From an uncultured Faecalibacterium sp. (GTDB taxonomy: Bacteria > Bacillota > Clostridia > Oscillospirales > Ruminococcaceae), in the NCBI GenBank assembly GCA_900765105.1, contig CAAFQM010000020.1:1-13902 (forward strand): DNA of 13,902 nt, written 5' to 3'. This document shows positions 1 to 7,963 of this stretch, in pieces. Both the position numbers and the translations under genes were made by a program. Positions within the stretch are counted from its first letter, which is position 1; every line of letters begins with the position of its first letter. The notes beneath the pieces are model-generated. The model was not told where the DNA came from. It saw nothing but the letters and a program-made list of their open reading frames with translations, and did no database searches.

Positions 1-72
1 CTTCGACTTTCCAGCGGTAGCGATAATGAATGCACCTCCAAACAAAATCCATAGTGTTGCAATATTTGGCAT
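1..72 (-). CDS. Possible 5' end of a membrane protein (partial, weak)
   Basis: Read on the minus strand, an ATG at 72 opens a frame that stays open for 24 codons to the window edge. It encodes a hydrophobic stretch (residues 6-20, IATLWILFGGAFIIA) that could be the first membrane segment of a protein. The ATG directly follows the T-run of the terminator at 74-105 and has no Shine-Dalgarno, and a second minus-strand frame is also open here. The stretch is more AT-rich than the neighbouring genes. I do not recognise the protein. It may be non-coding sequence, and only the sequence beyond the left edge could decide. Confidence 0.2.
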   Translation of the reverse strand, partial: MPNIATLWILFGGAFIIATAGKSK

Positions 73-73
73 A

Positions 74-219
74 GAAAACGCGGCCGCCCGTTTCCGGACA
101 GCCGCGCAAATTCACTCAAAGCCGCAGTCCACACAAAGGTGAACCGCCTTTTCGTATAGCCCGGGGGATGTTTCCCTCGCAAGGCGAGCGCGGCACAGGC
201 CGTAGCTGCTTTCTTTACC
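74..219 (-). ncRNA. Candidate small structured RNA (or leader) downstream of addA
   Basis: This minus-strand stretch of about 145 nt lies between a consensus sigma-70 promoter (TTGACA-17-TAAAAT, 253-225) and an intrinsic terminator (80-105). A helix of 208-212 with 118-122 encloses compact hairpins at 191-202 (CGGC/GCCG), 176-188 (CTCGC/GCGAG) and 127-144 (GTTCAC/GTGGAC as read on the minus strand). The only sizeable open frame (222-112) has no start codon, so the transcript looks non-coding. I compared it with the hallmarks of SRP RNA, tmRNA and RNase P and found none, so no family is assigned. It could equally be a leader of a gene beyond the left edge. The unit of promoter, structure and terminator is seen in the sequence; the sRNA role is inferred. 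Confidence 0.5.
80..105 (-). terminator. Intrinsic terminator with GAAA tetraloop
   Basis: On the minus strand an 11-bp stem (arms 105-95 and 90-80, two G-T pairs) is closed by a GAAA tetraloop and followed by GTTTTCT. This is a typical rho-independent terminator. It ends the candidate small RNA and would also catch read-through from addA. Confidence 0.7.
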
Positions 220-224
220 CGGTT

Positions 225-253
225 ATTTTACCACAGCCGCCAAGCCCTGTCAA
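225..253 (-). promoter_or_regulatory. Consensus sigma-70 promoter
   Basis: The minus strand reads TTGACA (253-248), a 17-nt spacer, then TAAAAT (230-225). This is one of the two best promoter matches in the window. It lies after the addA stop codon and fires away from addA, toward 1. Transcription should start near 219-217 at a GGG. No gene start follows within 140 nt, which is why a non-coding RNA or leader is proposed. Confidence 0.7.
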
Positions 254-293
254 GCACTTTTTATTCGTTTTACGAGAAAAATATTACTTTTTA

Positions 294-319
294 AAGCCTT
301 CTCCTCGGGGGGAAGGCTT
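294..319 (-). terminator. Hairpin at the addA stop codon, probable terminator
   Basis: The addA TAA lies at the foot of an 11-bp stem (319-309 with 304-294, one G-T pair, four-base loop). The tract after the stem on the minus strand is TAAAAAG rather than a clean T-run, with a TTTTT a few bases further on. Termination is therefore likely but not textbook. Confidence 0.45.
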
Positions 320-3300
320 ACACCTCAACCAGTTTGCCCAGTGCAAAGGAATAGATACCCTTATAGGTCACCGGCTTCGGGGCAAAGCGCTTGCCGATGG
401 CGATGGCATACAGGTTCAGCTGCCCGCGGTAGGCCTGCACAAGCTGCTGTTCGGTCTTGCGGCGGTCGGTCTTGTAGTCCAGCAGTTCCAGATGGTCCGG
501 ATACACCAGCACAAGGTCGGCGATGCCCTGCACCAGCACCTGCTCGTCCTGCACGGCGACTGCGGTCTGTGGCGGGGCGCCCTGCGCCGCCAACACTGCC
601 GACGCGGGCAGCGCCGTGATGAAGGCCAGCTCCCGCAGCACTTCTTCTGCCGCGCAGATCTTTGCAAAGGCTTCGCTCTCCGCAAAGCGCCGGATGCGGC
701 CCGCATCCAGCTTTTCGGCGATCTCCGGCGCCACCAGCTGCGCGCTCACCTGCCGCTGCCGCTCGGCGGCAATGGCTTCGTCCAGCGTGCCGGCCTGCTT
801 TGCTTCCGCCAGCGCCGCAAAGTCCGCATGTTCGAGGAAGGCATGCAGCGCCGTGCCCATCTCGGCGGCGGTCAGGCCATCTTTGGAGAGGAAAGCCGGC
901 CGCTCCAGCGTGGTCTGCTCGGCCTTGTGCACGATGCTGGTCACACTGACCTTGGCGGGCACTGCGGCCAGCTGCGCCGCCGGGTACTGCCACGCAAAAC
1001 CCGCCCGCAGCTGTTCCACCAGCACCGGGTCGGCCGGAAGCGGCGCTTCCGGTTCGGGCTGCGTTCCGGCCTGTTCCGGCTCAGGCTGCGCCTCCTGCAC
1101 GGTGACGGCGATCTCACTTTCGGTAAACACGAAGGGCAGTTCCAGATCTTCCGCCAGACGGCGCAGTGCCCCGCCGAAGGGGTGCACCAGCAGCGCCGCC
1201 CGCAGCCAGTCGGCAAAGCTGTTTGCCTGCCGGTTCAGCGTTTCCCCGGCTCCCGCCGCCAGAAACGCTGCGGCGCGGGCCAGCGGGTTTGCGGTTTTTG
1301 TGATGCCCAGCGGTACCGTGAGGATGAGCCTGTCCTGCGCGCGGGTCAGCGCCACATATAAAAGGCGCATCTGCTCGCTGCGCAGTTCCTTTTCGTGCAC
1401 GCTGGCAAGAGCGGTGTAGGCCGCCGTTTTATAAGTGCCCTCGCCCTGTTCCGGGCGCAGACGCAGGCCCGCGCCGTACTCCCGGTGCAGCAGCACCGGT
1501 TGACGGGTATCGGACACATTGAACCGCCGCGCCGTGTCCGCCACGAACACCACCGGAAACTGCAGTCCCTTGGAGCGGTGAATGGTCATGATGGTCACGC
1601 AGCCCGGGCGCGCCCCGCCGGGCACGGTATCCTGTCCGGTGGAACCAGCCTGTGCCGCCGCGTCGATGGCGCGTACCAGCGCCGAGATGCCGTTCGTGCC
1701 GGACGCTGCACAGAAGGACGCGAACCGGCGGGCGTCCTCCCGGCGGCGGGCGCCGTTTTCCATCGCGCCCAGTGCCGCGAGGTAGCCGGTGGAGACAAAG
1801 ATCTCCTCCAACAGCTGTTCCGCCGGGGCGCTGCGGGCCATACGGCGCAGGGCGGTCAGACGGTCGTAGAACTGCTTTACTTTTTCGGTAAAGGGGTCGG
1901 TCTCATCGCTCCGCACCGTCTGCAGCACTGCACCGTACAGGCTCATGCGGGTGCGCTTTTCGCCGGGGGCCGTCGGCGCAGCCTGCGCCCGCAGCCGCAC
2001 AAGGTCATCGTCCGTAAAGCCGAACATCGGCCCCAGCATGGCCGCCGCCAGGTAGATATCCTGCGCGGGGTTGTCGATGACCTTCAGCAGCGAGATGAGC
2101 GGCCGGATGTGGGGCGCGGTCATCAGGTTTTCGCGGGCGTCGGCGTACACCGGGATGCCCCGGGCAGTGAGGGCTTCTTCGTAAGCCAGAAAATCGCCGC
2201 GGGCTGCCAGCAGGATGCAGCAATCCTCGTACTGCACCGGGCGGGTGGAGCTGCCGTCCCGCACGGGTTCACCGCTTTGCACCAGCTCTTCGATGCGCCC
2301 GGCGATCCATTCCGCGTCGGTTTCGGCGGTGTCGTCGGGCAGGAAATGCGCTTCCACGCCGCCCGCATACTCGCCGGGTGCCCCGCACACCAGCCGCTGC
2401 CCGTCGCCATAGGCGGTATCGCCCAGCTCCGGGGTCATAAGCTGTTCAAAGATAAAGTTGATGCCCGCCACCACCTGCGGAGCCGAGCGGAAGTTTGCAT
2501 CCAGCGCCAGCAATGCATCGGTGCCCGGCGTTCCCTCTGCCGGGCGGGGCCGCGCCGCGCCGCCGGGCAGAACCGGCCACGCATCCAGTTTTGCCCGGAA
2601 AATACTGGGGTCTGCCTGCCGGAAGCGGTAGATACTCTGTTTCAGGTCGCCCACGAGAAACAGGTTGTCCCCCGCCGGATCGGCAAGGCAGCGGTACAGC
2701 GCATCCTGCAAAGCGTTCGTGTCCTGATATTCGTCCACCATGACCGCCGCATAGTTCTGCCGGATGCTCCCGCACAGTTCGGTTGGGGTGCCGTCCGCAT
2801 GGCGCAGAAGCCGCAGTGCCTGATGTTCAAAGTCACTGAATTCCAGCAGCTTGCGTTCTTTTTTCTTCGCCGAGAAGCGGGCGTCGAAATCCCGCACGGC
2901 ATCGAACAGCGCCCGCAGCCGGGGCAGAGCCGCTTTGCGGTCGGCTTCGGCTTCTTCCTCGCTGCAGCCAATCAACCCAATGATCTGTTCAAACAACTTG
3001 GCCGCTTCGTCCGCACGGGTGCGCACCGCCGCCTTGTGGTCGCCGGTCAGCCGTTTTTTCATTCCCTTCAGGCCGGGCGTTTCTTCCATGCCCAGCACAT
3101 AGGGGGTCAGCCGGTCGTACAGCGGGGTCCACTCCCCTGCCGCCGCCAGCCGCTCCACCTCGCCCAGCAGAGCGGCGGCGTTTTCCAGCCGGAAGAGCGG
3201 ATCGGCGAATTTCTCGTTGACGCCTGCCACAGCTTTGGCTTTGGAAGCGGTGGTTTTGCCCTTTTCCTCGGCCTGTGCCTGTGCAAGAGCGAAATCTTCT

Positions 3301-4007
3301 TTGCAGTCGGTCAGCGCCGCACACAGCAGCTCCCGCCCCGCTCTGGCGCAGCGGGCCGCTTCGGCTAAGAGCAGGCCGTGCCAAACCGTATCGTCAAAGC
3401 CGTTTTCCTGCTGCCACGGTGCCAGATATTCGTCCAACTTCCGGCCGTAATCCGGCAAGGAGCGCAGGAAATCGTACACCTGCAGGATGGTATCCCCTGC
3501 GGGCTTATCCGTCCGCCCCTTGCCGTAAAGGTCGGCAAAGGCGCAGAAATCCGGGTCGCGGTAGGCGTTTTCAAGCGTCTCGGCCAGCGCCGACGCCCGC
3601 AGCACTTCCACACTGCCGGGGTCGGCCGGGGTGAAATCCGGCGGGATGTCCAGTGCCTGAAAATGCTTGTGCAGCAGGTCCAGACAGAAGGCGTCGATGG
3701 TGCAGATGGGAGCACGCTGCAACAGCATCCGCTGGCGGCGCAGCGCCGTGTTGCCCGGTTCCTGCTGGCTGCGGCGCAGCAGCGCCTGGCCGATGCGCGC
3801 CCGCAGCTCTGCCGCCGCCGCATTGGTAAAGGTGACGATGAGCAGTTTATCGGCGTCCACCGGGTGTTCCGGGTCGGTGATGAGCCGCACTGCCCGCTCG
3901 GTCAGAACGGCGGTCTTGCCGCTGCCCGCCGCGGCGCTCACCAGCAGCGCACCGCCCCGGTCGTCGATGGCGGCCTGCTGCGCCGGGGTCCATCTGGGTT
4001 CGCTCAT
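318..4007 (-). CDS. addA: ATP-dependent helicase/nuclease subunit A (AddA)
   Basis: AddA is the helicase-nuclease subunit of AddAB, the Gram-positive counterpart of RecBCD, which resects double-strand breaks for recombination. At 1229 aa it has the usual family length. UvrD-type helicase motifs appear in order: Walker A AAAGSGKT (about residues 25-32), VTFTNAAAAELR (58-69), VDEYQDTN with D425/E426, VGDLKQSIYRFRQ, LDANFRS, MTIHRSKGLQFPVVF and RLLYVALTRAQDRL (about 880). The C-terminal RecB-family nuclease domain keeps H1055 (GTALHAF), D1164 (GIAD) and D1177-Y-K1179, so both activities look intact. Its ATG overlaps the addB stop as ATGA, indicating translational coupling, with GGAAAGGAG upstream. 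A region rich in Q, E, P and A (about 975-1000) looks like a linker before the nuclease. Identification is very secure. Confidence 0.97.
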   Translation of the reverse strand: MSEPRWTPAQQAAIDDRGGALLVSAAAGSGKTAVLTERAVRLITDPEHPVDADKLLIVTFTNAAAAELRARIGQALLRRSQQEPGNTALRRQRMLLQRAPICTIDAFCLDLLHKHFQALDIPPDFTPADPGSVEVLRASALAETLENAYRDPDFCAFADLYGKGRTDKPAGDTILQVYDFLRSLPDYGRKLDEYLAPWQQENGFDDTVWHGLLLAEAARCARAGRELLCAALTDCKEDFALAQAQAEEKGKTTASKAKAVAGVNEKFADPLFRLENAAALLGEVERLAAAGEWTPLYDRLTPYVLGMEETPGLKGMKKRLTGDHKAAVRTRADEAAKLFEQIIGLIGCSEEEAEADRKAALPRLRALFDAVRDFDARFSAKKKERKLLEFSDFEHQALRLLRHADGTPTELCGSIRQNYAAVMVDEYQDTNALQDALYRCLADPAGDNLFLVGDLKQSIYRFRQADPSIFRAKLDAWPVLPGGAARPRPAEGTPGTDALLALDANFRSAPQVVAGINFIFEQLMTPELGDTAYGDGQRLVCGAPGEYAGGVEAHFLPDDTAETDAEWIAGRIEELVQSGEPVRDGSSTRPVQYEDCCILLAARGDFLAYEEALTARGIPVYADARENLMTAPHIRPLISLLKVIDNPAQDIYLAAAMLGPMFGFTDDDLVRLRAQAAPTAPGEKRTRMSLYGAVLQTVRSDETDPFTEKVKQFYDRLTALRRMARSAPAEQLLEEIFVSTGYLAALGAMENGARRREDARRFASFCAASGTNGISALVRAIDAAAQAGSTGQDTVPGGARPGCVTIMTIHRSKGLQFPVVFVADTARRFNVSDTRQPVLLHREYGAGLRLRPEQGEGTYKTAAYTALASVHEKELRSEQMRLLYVALTRAQDRLILTVPLGITKTANPLARAAAFLAAGAGETLNRQANSFADWLRAALLVHPFGGALRRLAEDLELPFVFTESEIAVTVQEAQPEPEQAGTQPEPEAPLPADPVLVEQLRAGFAWQYPAAQLAAVPAKVSVTSIVHKAEQTTLERPAFLSKDGLTAAEMGTALHAFLEHADFAALAEAKQAGTLDEAIAAERQRQVSAQLVAPEIAEKLDAGRIRRFAESEAFAKICAAEEVLRELAFITALPASAVLAAQGAPPQTAVAVQDEQVLVQGIADLVLVYPDHLELLDYKTDRRKTEQQLVQAYRGQLNLYAIAIGKRFAPKPVTYKGIYSFALGKLVEV

Positions 4008-7000
4008 GTCGGCTCGCTCTCCTTTCCGTCGGGTTCTTCTTCGGGTTCAAACGGCTTCGGCGGGGCGTCCAGCGCCCGCTCGCCGATGCCGGTCTCATGG
4101 CAGCAGATAAAGCTGTAGTCGCACCACAGGCAGGGATTTTTGCCGGTCACCAACGGCTCGGCTTCGATCTGCCCGCCGTAGAGCTGTTCGCCCATCCGGG
4201 TGACAAGATCGTCCAGATGCAGCTGGATGCGGTTGAGCTTTGCAATGTCTGCGCGCTTATCTTTTTGAAGCGGGCTGGGCACGCCGTTGCGGTAGCCGAA
4301 GGGCAGATACCGGCCCGTCTCGTCGGCGTCCATGGCATCGAACACCTTCTGTTCGTCCCGCACAAGGCCGTCCAGCTGGTATTCCACGCTGCGGGCCGCC
4401 TTTTCGCGGGTGGTGATCTCCGGAGCCGGGTCGGCCAGCAGGTACAGCACGCCCGCCGGTTCCGCGCCGGTAAAGCGCCCGCTCTTGTCCCGGGTCAGGC
4501 TGAACAGATACAGCAGCATCTGGCAGTCCAGCCCGCAGTACACTTCTTTCAGGTTCAGTTTTTTGGTGCCGGTCTTGTAGTCCACCACCCGCACCCAGCG
4601 GGTCCCGTTTTCTTCCACCCACTCGTCGGCGCGGTCCACGGTGCCCACCAGCTGGACGGTGCGTCCGTCCGAGAGATGATACAGCTGGCCGGACACGGCG
4701 TTCTCTCCGCTGCCGATCTTCAGTTCGCAGGCGGCAGGCTTGAACTGCGACTGGTTCTGTTCGTCCCGCAGATAGCAAAGCAGGCTCGCCATGCTCTTTT
4801 TCAGGCGGGAGAGCAGATAGGCGAACCGGGCGGTGTCCTCGGGCAGATAGCGTTTTGCGTATTCGTCCACCAGCAGCGCCGCAAGGTTTGCCATGGCGTC
4901 ATCATCCAGCTGCAGGAACGGTTCCAGCCCGCCGCAGGGGTTGTCCGCTCCGGGGTGGGGGTCCAGCGCCATCTGCAGCACCCAGTGCATCAGAGTGCCG
5001 CTCTGGTCGGCCGAAAGCTCCGCCCGCTTGCGGGGTTTCAGCCCCAGCACATACTGCAGGAAATAGCCGTACCGGCAGGTATAGTATTTTTCCAGCTGGC
5101 TGGGCGAGATGCGCAGTTTCCGGCCCAGCAGAGTTTCCAGCGCGGGCAGGTCTTCCACCTTCCGGGGCGGGTTTTCTTCCATGCGGCGCAGCAGTTCCAG
5201 CCCCCGGGGCGGGTTTTCGCCGGGGATGTGCAGCGCTTCGGTCAGACTGACACGTTCGATCTCGGTCAGCGGCCAGCCGCCGCCCAGCGTGTCCAGACCG
5301 TCCGCCGGAGTGGCGGCAAGGTCGGACAGTTCCAGCTCCGGCAGGTCCGGGTGCAGGGCGTCCACGATGGGTTCCAGCGCCGCGCACAGGGTCTGCCCCT
5401 GCCCTTTGGGCCAGCTGAGCCAAAGCCCCTTTGCCGGAGCGGTGAGTGCCTTGTAAAAGCAGACCTGTTCGCGCACCACGCGGTTCTCGAAGCAGTCCGG
5501 CAGTTCGATCTGGTTTGCCATCAGGGCGTCCCGGTCGGCGTGGGTAAGCAGGCCGCTCTCGGAGGGTGCCCGGGGGAACTCCCCTTCCGAAAGCCCCAGC
5601 ACGAACACATAATCCGGCGCGTCCAGACGCATCTTGCCGGCGCTGGCCAGCACCACGGCGTCCAGCGTCTGCGGGATGTGCCCCAGATCCGACGAGCGCA
5701 GCAGCAGGCTGAACAGCTCTTCGTATTCCGGAATGGTCACGCCCTGACTGCCCAGCAGATGCGCCATTTCGTTCAGTAATTGCATCACCACGTTCCACCC
5801 GCGGGCGGCTTCCTCCGCCGCCGGGATGCCGCGCGCTTTGCGGATGGCCTCCACCTGTGCGGCCTGCTGCTCCTCGGCGCCCAGTTCGTTCAGGCAGAAA
5901 TACAGCGCCCGGCTGATCTGCTCGGCGTTGCCGCCCCGCGCCCTGCCGCGCAGAGTGTCCAGCGCCGTCATCAGCAGCTGACGGGCGGTCTCGGCATCTT
6001 CCAGCGTTTGTTTGTCTTCCTCGGTGGGTTCGCTCTCGCCGAAACCCCGGGGGCTTTTTTCAAATGGTTCCCGCCACGCCGCCGCATTGGGCGACCAGGT
6101 GTAGGCGTAGTTCTCCAGCGCACAGACCTGCGGTTCGGTCAGGCTGCACAGGCCAGTCTTGGCAAGAACGGTCAGGTTATCGGTCAGGTCCGCGCCCCGC
6201 AGCAATGCCAGCAGCGCCCGCACCGCCGTGGCCGGGGCGCTGAACTCCGGGGTGGTCGGCTCATCGCAATAGAGCGGGATGTCCGCCATGCGGAACTCGT
6301 ACCGGATGGCGGCGCGGTAGTCCGCGATGTCGCGGCAGACCACCGCCCTTTTGCTGCAGCGCCCCCCCTGCCGCATCAGGCGGCGGATGGCGGCGGCGGT
6401 GCAGCGGGCTTCGTCCTCCCGGCTGGCGGCGGCAAACAGACGCACCTCCGGCGCGGCGGGCAGCGGTCCGCATTTTCCGCTTTCCAGCAGAGCGGTCACA
6501 GCGGCAAGGCCGGGAGTATCCCGGTGCCGCAGATCGCGGCGCAGCAGTTCCGGCGCGGCTATTTCGGCTCCGCTCCGGCGCGCCAGCTGACGCAGCTGCA
6601 TGGCCACCTGCTTTGCGCCGGAAAATAGCCCCGTGTCCCCGGGAATCATCGGTGTGCCGTCGTCGCACAGCGCCACCGTCACGCCGGGCAGGGCGGCCAG
6701 CATCGCGCCCATCAGCCGCTTTTTGGGGGCGTTGAAGGTATCGAACTCGTCGATAAACACCTCCCGCTCCCGCAGAAACTCCGGCAGCTCACCCCGGGCA
6801 AGGGCAGCTTCCAGTCGGGCGGCCGCCAGTTCCAGACGGTCGGCGGGGTCCATGCCGGTGCCGGCCAGCAGGGTCTCGTAGCCCTGAAAGATCAGCGCCA
6901 GTTCGGCCAGCTTGCCGCTTTCCGCACCGCAGGCAGGTGCCAGCCCGGCCAGCTGTTCGCCCGAAAGACCCGCGCTTTTCAGCTCGTCGATGGTCTCGGC

Positions 7001-7357
7001 GGCCATCTGGCAGAAGGCGGCGCTGCGGCGGTGGCGGTAGTAATAGTGCACGTTGTCCTGCAGTTCTTCCAGCGCACGGCGCACCAGCACGGCACGCCCT
7101 GCGTCCGAAAGGGTCTGCACCGCCGCGCCGCCCTCTGCCGACAGGATGCGCTCGGCAAGGCTGGTGAAGGAAAAGCTTTCCACCATGCCGGAAAGCGCAT
7201 CCCCCAGTTCCCGGTAGATGCGCCCCTCGGTGCTGGAGGTGAACTGTTCCGGCACCAGAAGGATGCTGTGCTTTCCTGCTTCGGCACGCGCCCGGATGCG
7301 GGCATAGAGCAGGGTGGTCTTGCCGCTGCCAGAGCCGCCCAGAACCAGTTTGAGCAT
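4004..7357 (-). CDS. addB: ATP-dependent helicase/nuclease subunit B (AddB)
   Basis: AddB is the partner of AddA. It carries a helicase-like N-terminus, a second RecB-family nuclease domain and an Fe-S cluster. From the ATG at 7357 it has 1117 aa, normal for the family. GGSGSGKTTLL (residues 7-17) is the Walker A motif. The nuclease signature is VVDYKTG with D926 and K928. Four cysteines fit the AddB 4Fe-4S pattern: C761 (in YTCRYGYF) and a C-terminal CX2CX5C (C1076, C1079, C1085). The open frame extends upstream to 7915, but AGGAGG sits 8 nt before 7357, the Walker motif belongs at the N-terminus, and the extension overlaps ruvX and its promoter. The gene is first in the addB-addA operon and overlaps addA by 4 nt. 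Confidence 0.97.
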   Translation of the reverse strand: MLKLVLGGSGSGKTTLLYARIRARAEAGKHSILLVPEQFTSSTEGRIYRELGDALSGMVESFSFTSLAERILSAEGGAAVQTLSDAGRAVLVRRALEELQDNVHYYYRHRRSAAFCQMAAETIDELKSAGLSGEQLAGLAPACGAESGKLAELALIFQGYETLLAGTGMDPADRLELAAARLEAALARGELPEFLREREVFIDEFDTFNAPKKRLMGAMLAALPGVTVALCDDGTPMIPGDTGLFSGAKQVAMQLRQLARRSGAEIAAPELLRRDLRHRDTPGLAAVTALLESGKCGPLPAAPEVRLFAAASREDEARCTAAAIRRLMRQGGRCSKRAVVCRDIADYRAAIRYEFRMADIPLYCDEPTTPEFSAPATAVRALLALLRGADLTDNLTVLAKTGLCSLTEPQVCALENYAYTWSPNAAAWREPFEKSPRGFGESEPTEEDKQTLEDAETARQLLMTALDTLRGRARGGNAEQISRALYFCLNELGAEEQQAAQVEAIRKARGIPAAEEAARGWNVVMQLLNEMAHLLGSQGVTIPEYEELFSLLLRSSDLGHIPQTLDAVVLASAGKMRLDAPDYVFVLGLSEGEFPRAPSESGLLTHADRDALMANQIELPDCFENRVVREQVCFYKALTAPAKGLWLSWPKGQGQTLCAALEPIVDALHPDLPELELSDLAATPADGLDTLGGGWPLTEIERVSLTEALHIPGENPPRGLELLRRMEENPPRKVEDLPALETLLGRKLRISPSQLEKYYTCRYGYFLQYVLGLKPRKRAELSADQSGTLMHWVLQMALDPHPGADNPCGGLEPFLQLDDDAMANLAALLVDEYAKRYLPEDTARFAYLLSRLKKSMASLLCYLRDEQNQSQFKPAACELKIGSGENAVSGQLYHLSDGRTVQLVGTVDRADEWVEENGTRWVRVVDYKTGTKKLNLKEVYCGLDCQMLLYLFSLTRDKSGRFTGAEPAGVLYLLADPAPEITTREKAARSVEYQLDGLVRDEQKVFDAMDADETGRYLPFGYRNGVPSPLQKDKRADIAKLNRIQLHLDDLVTRMGEQLYGGQIEAEPLVTGKNPCLWCDYSFICCHETGIGERALDAPPKPFEPEEEPDGKESEPT

Positions 7358-7394
7358 TCCGTTTTCCTCCTGAAGATACAATTTTGTTTGCCTT

Positions 7395-7403
7395 ATTGTA
7401 ACA
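7395..7403 (-). promoter_or_regulatory. Probable extended -10 promoter of addB-addA
   Basis: The minus strand reads TGTTACAAT (7403-7395), an extended -10 box (TGn plus TACAAT), 38 nt upstream of the addB start. No good -35 box lies at the proper distance, as is common for extended -10 promoters. It is divergent from the ruvX promoter. Confidence 0.4.
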
Positions 7404-7432
7404 CGAAACCGGTGCCAAAACCACCCGTTTTC

Positions 7433-7462
7433 TTTACACAGGCAGCGCAGGTGTGGTACACT
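7433..7462 (+). promoter_or_regulatory. Probable ruvX promoter
   Basis: TTTACA (7433-7438) is followed by an 18-nt spacer and TACACT (7457-7462), with TGG just before the -10 giving an extended -10. The ruvX ATG is 36 nt downstream. Confidence 0.55.
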
Positions 7463-7498
7463 GGGGCAAAACCATACCCGCGAAAGAAAGGAACCGCT

Positions 7499-7930
7499 AT
7501 GAAAATTCTCGCTGTAGATTACGGCGACAGCCGCACCGGCCTTGCCACCTGCGACCGCACCGAATTTCTCACCTCTGCCATCACGCCGCAGATCACCCTC
7601 AAGGCCCGCAACAAGGTCGCCGCCCGGGTGTGTGAAGTGGCAAAGGAGATCGACGCCGAACTCATCGTCATCGGCCTGCCGCTGAACATGGACGGTACCG
7701 AGGGTGAACGCGCCGCCAAGAGCCGCAAGCTTGCAAAGACCGTGGAGCTGTGGAGCGGCCTGCCGGTGCGCATGTGGGACGAGCGGCAGACCACCTGCGC
7801 CGCCGCCGACCTGCTGGACGAAAGCGGCACCTTCGGCGCAAAGCGAAAGGAAATTCTGGATTCCGTCAGCGCCACGGTCATTCTGGACGACTACCTTGCA
7901 TGGCGCAAGGAGCACCCGGGGGAATTATAA
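7499..7930 (+). CDS. ruvX: RuvX/YqgF family RNase H-fold nuclease
   Basis: This 143-aa protein belongs to the YqgF/RuvX family. The family was annotated as a putative Holliday junction resolvase and is linked in E. coli to 16S rRNA 5' processing. Family marks are the N-terminal AVDYGDSRTGLA with D7, IVIGLPLNMDGTEG (about 56-69), the MWDERQTT segment (about 93-100), and a late DSVSATVILDDYL supplying the last acidic residues. The ATG at 7499 is preceded by AAAGGA at a good distance. In many Firmicutes ruvX neighbours a DUF1292 gene. Here DUF1292 lies about 1 kb downstream, separated by an inserted convergent gene. The stop codon is the first part of the shared terminator hairpin. Cytoplasmic; identification is firm, while the precise role follows the family. 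Confidence 0.93.
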   Translation: MKILAVDYGDSRTGLATCDRTEFLTSAITPQITLKARNKVAARVCEVAKEIDAELIVIGLPLNMDGTEGERAAKSRKLAKTVELWSGLPVRMWDERQTTCAAADLLDESGTFGAKRKEILDSVSATVILDDYLAWRKEHPGEL

Positions 7931-7963
7931 GAAAAAGGACACCGAACGGTGTCCTTTTTCTTA
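7928..7963. terminator. Bidirectional terminator containing both stop codons
   Basis: A perfect 17-bp inverted repeat (7928-7944 with 7947-7963) has a 2-nt centre, so in practice a GAAC loop. The arms begin with TAAGAAAAAGG and end with CCTTTTTCTTA, giving a T-run on either strand. The outermost three bases are the TAA stop of ruvX on the plus strand and the TAA stop of the cyclophilin-like gene on the minus strand. Confidence 0.9.

Noticed and set aside
112..222. Minus-strand frame ending in HLCVDCGFE, resembling a zinc-ribbon tail
   Set aside because: It has no ATG, GTG or TTG in a usable place after the preceding stop and lies within the proposed structured RNA; probably chance.
1395..3368. 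Long plus-strand open frame (657 codons) inside addA
   Set aside because: It lies wholly opposite addA, has an Arg/His/Gln-rich composition typical of antisense reading of GC-rich codons, and shows no recognisable domain.
4097..5779. Long plus-strand open frame (560 codons) inside addB
   Set aside because: It is the shadow of the addB coding strand; it has no ribosome-binding site or family motifs, and addB is certain.
7358..7915. N-terminal extension of addB
   Set aside because: It would run through the divergent promoters and all of ruvX. The Walker A motif and AGGAGG fix the start at 7357.
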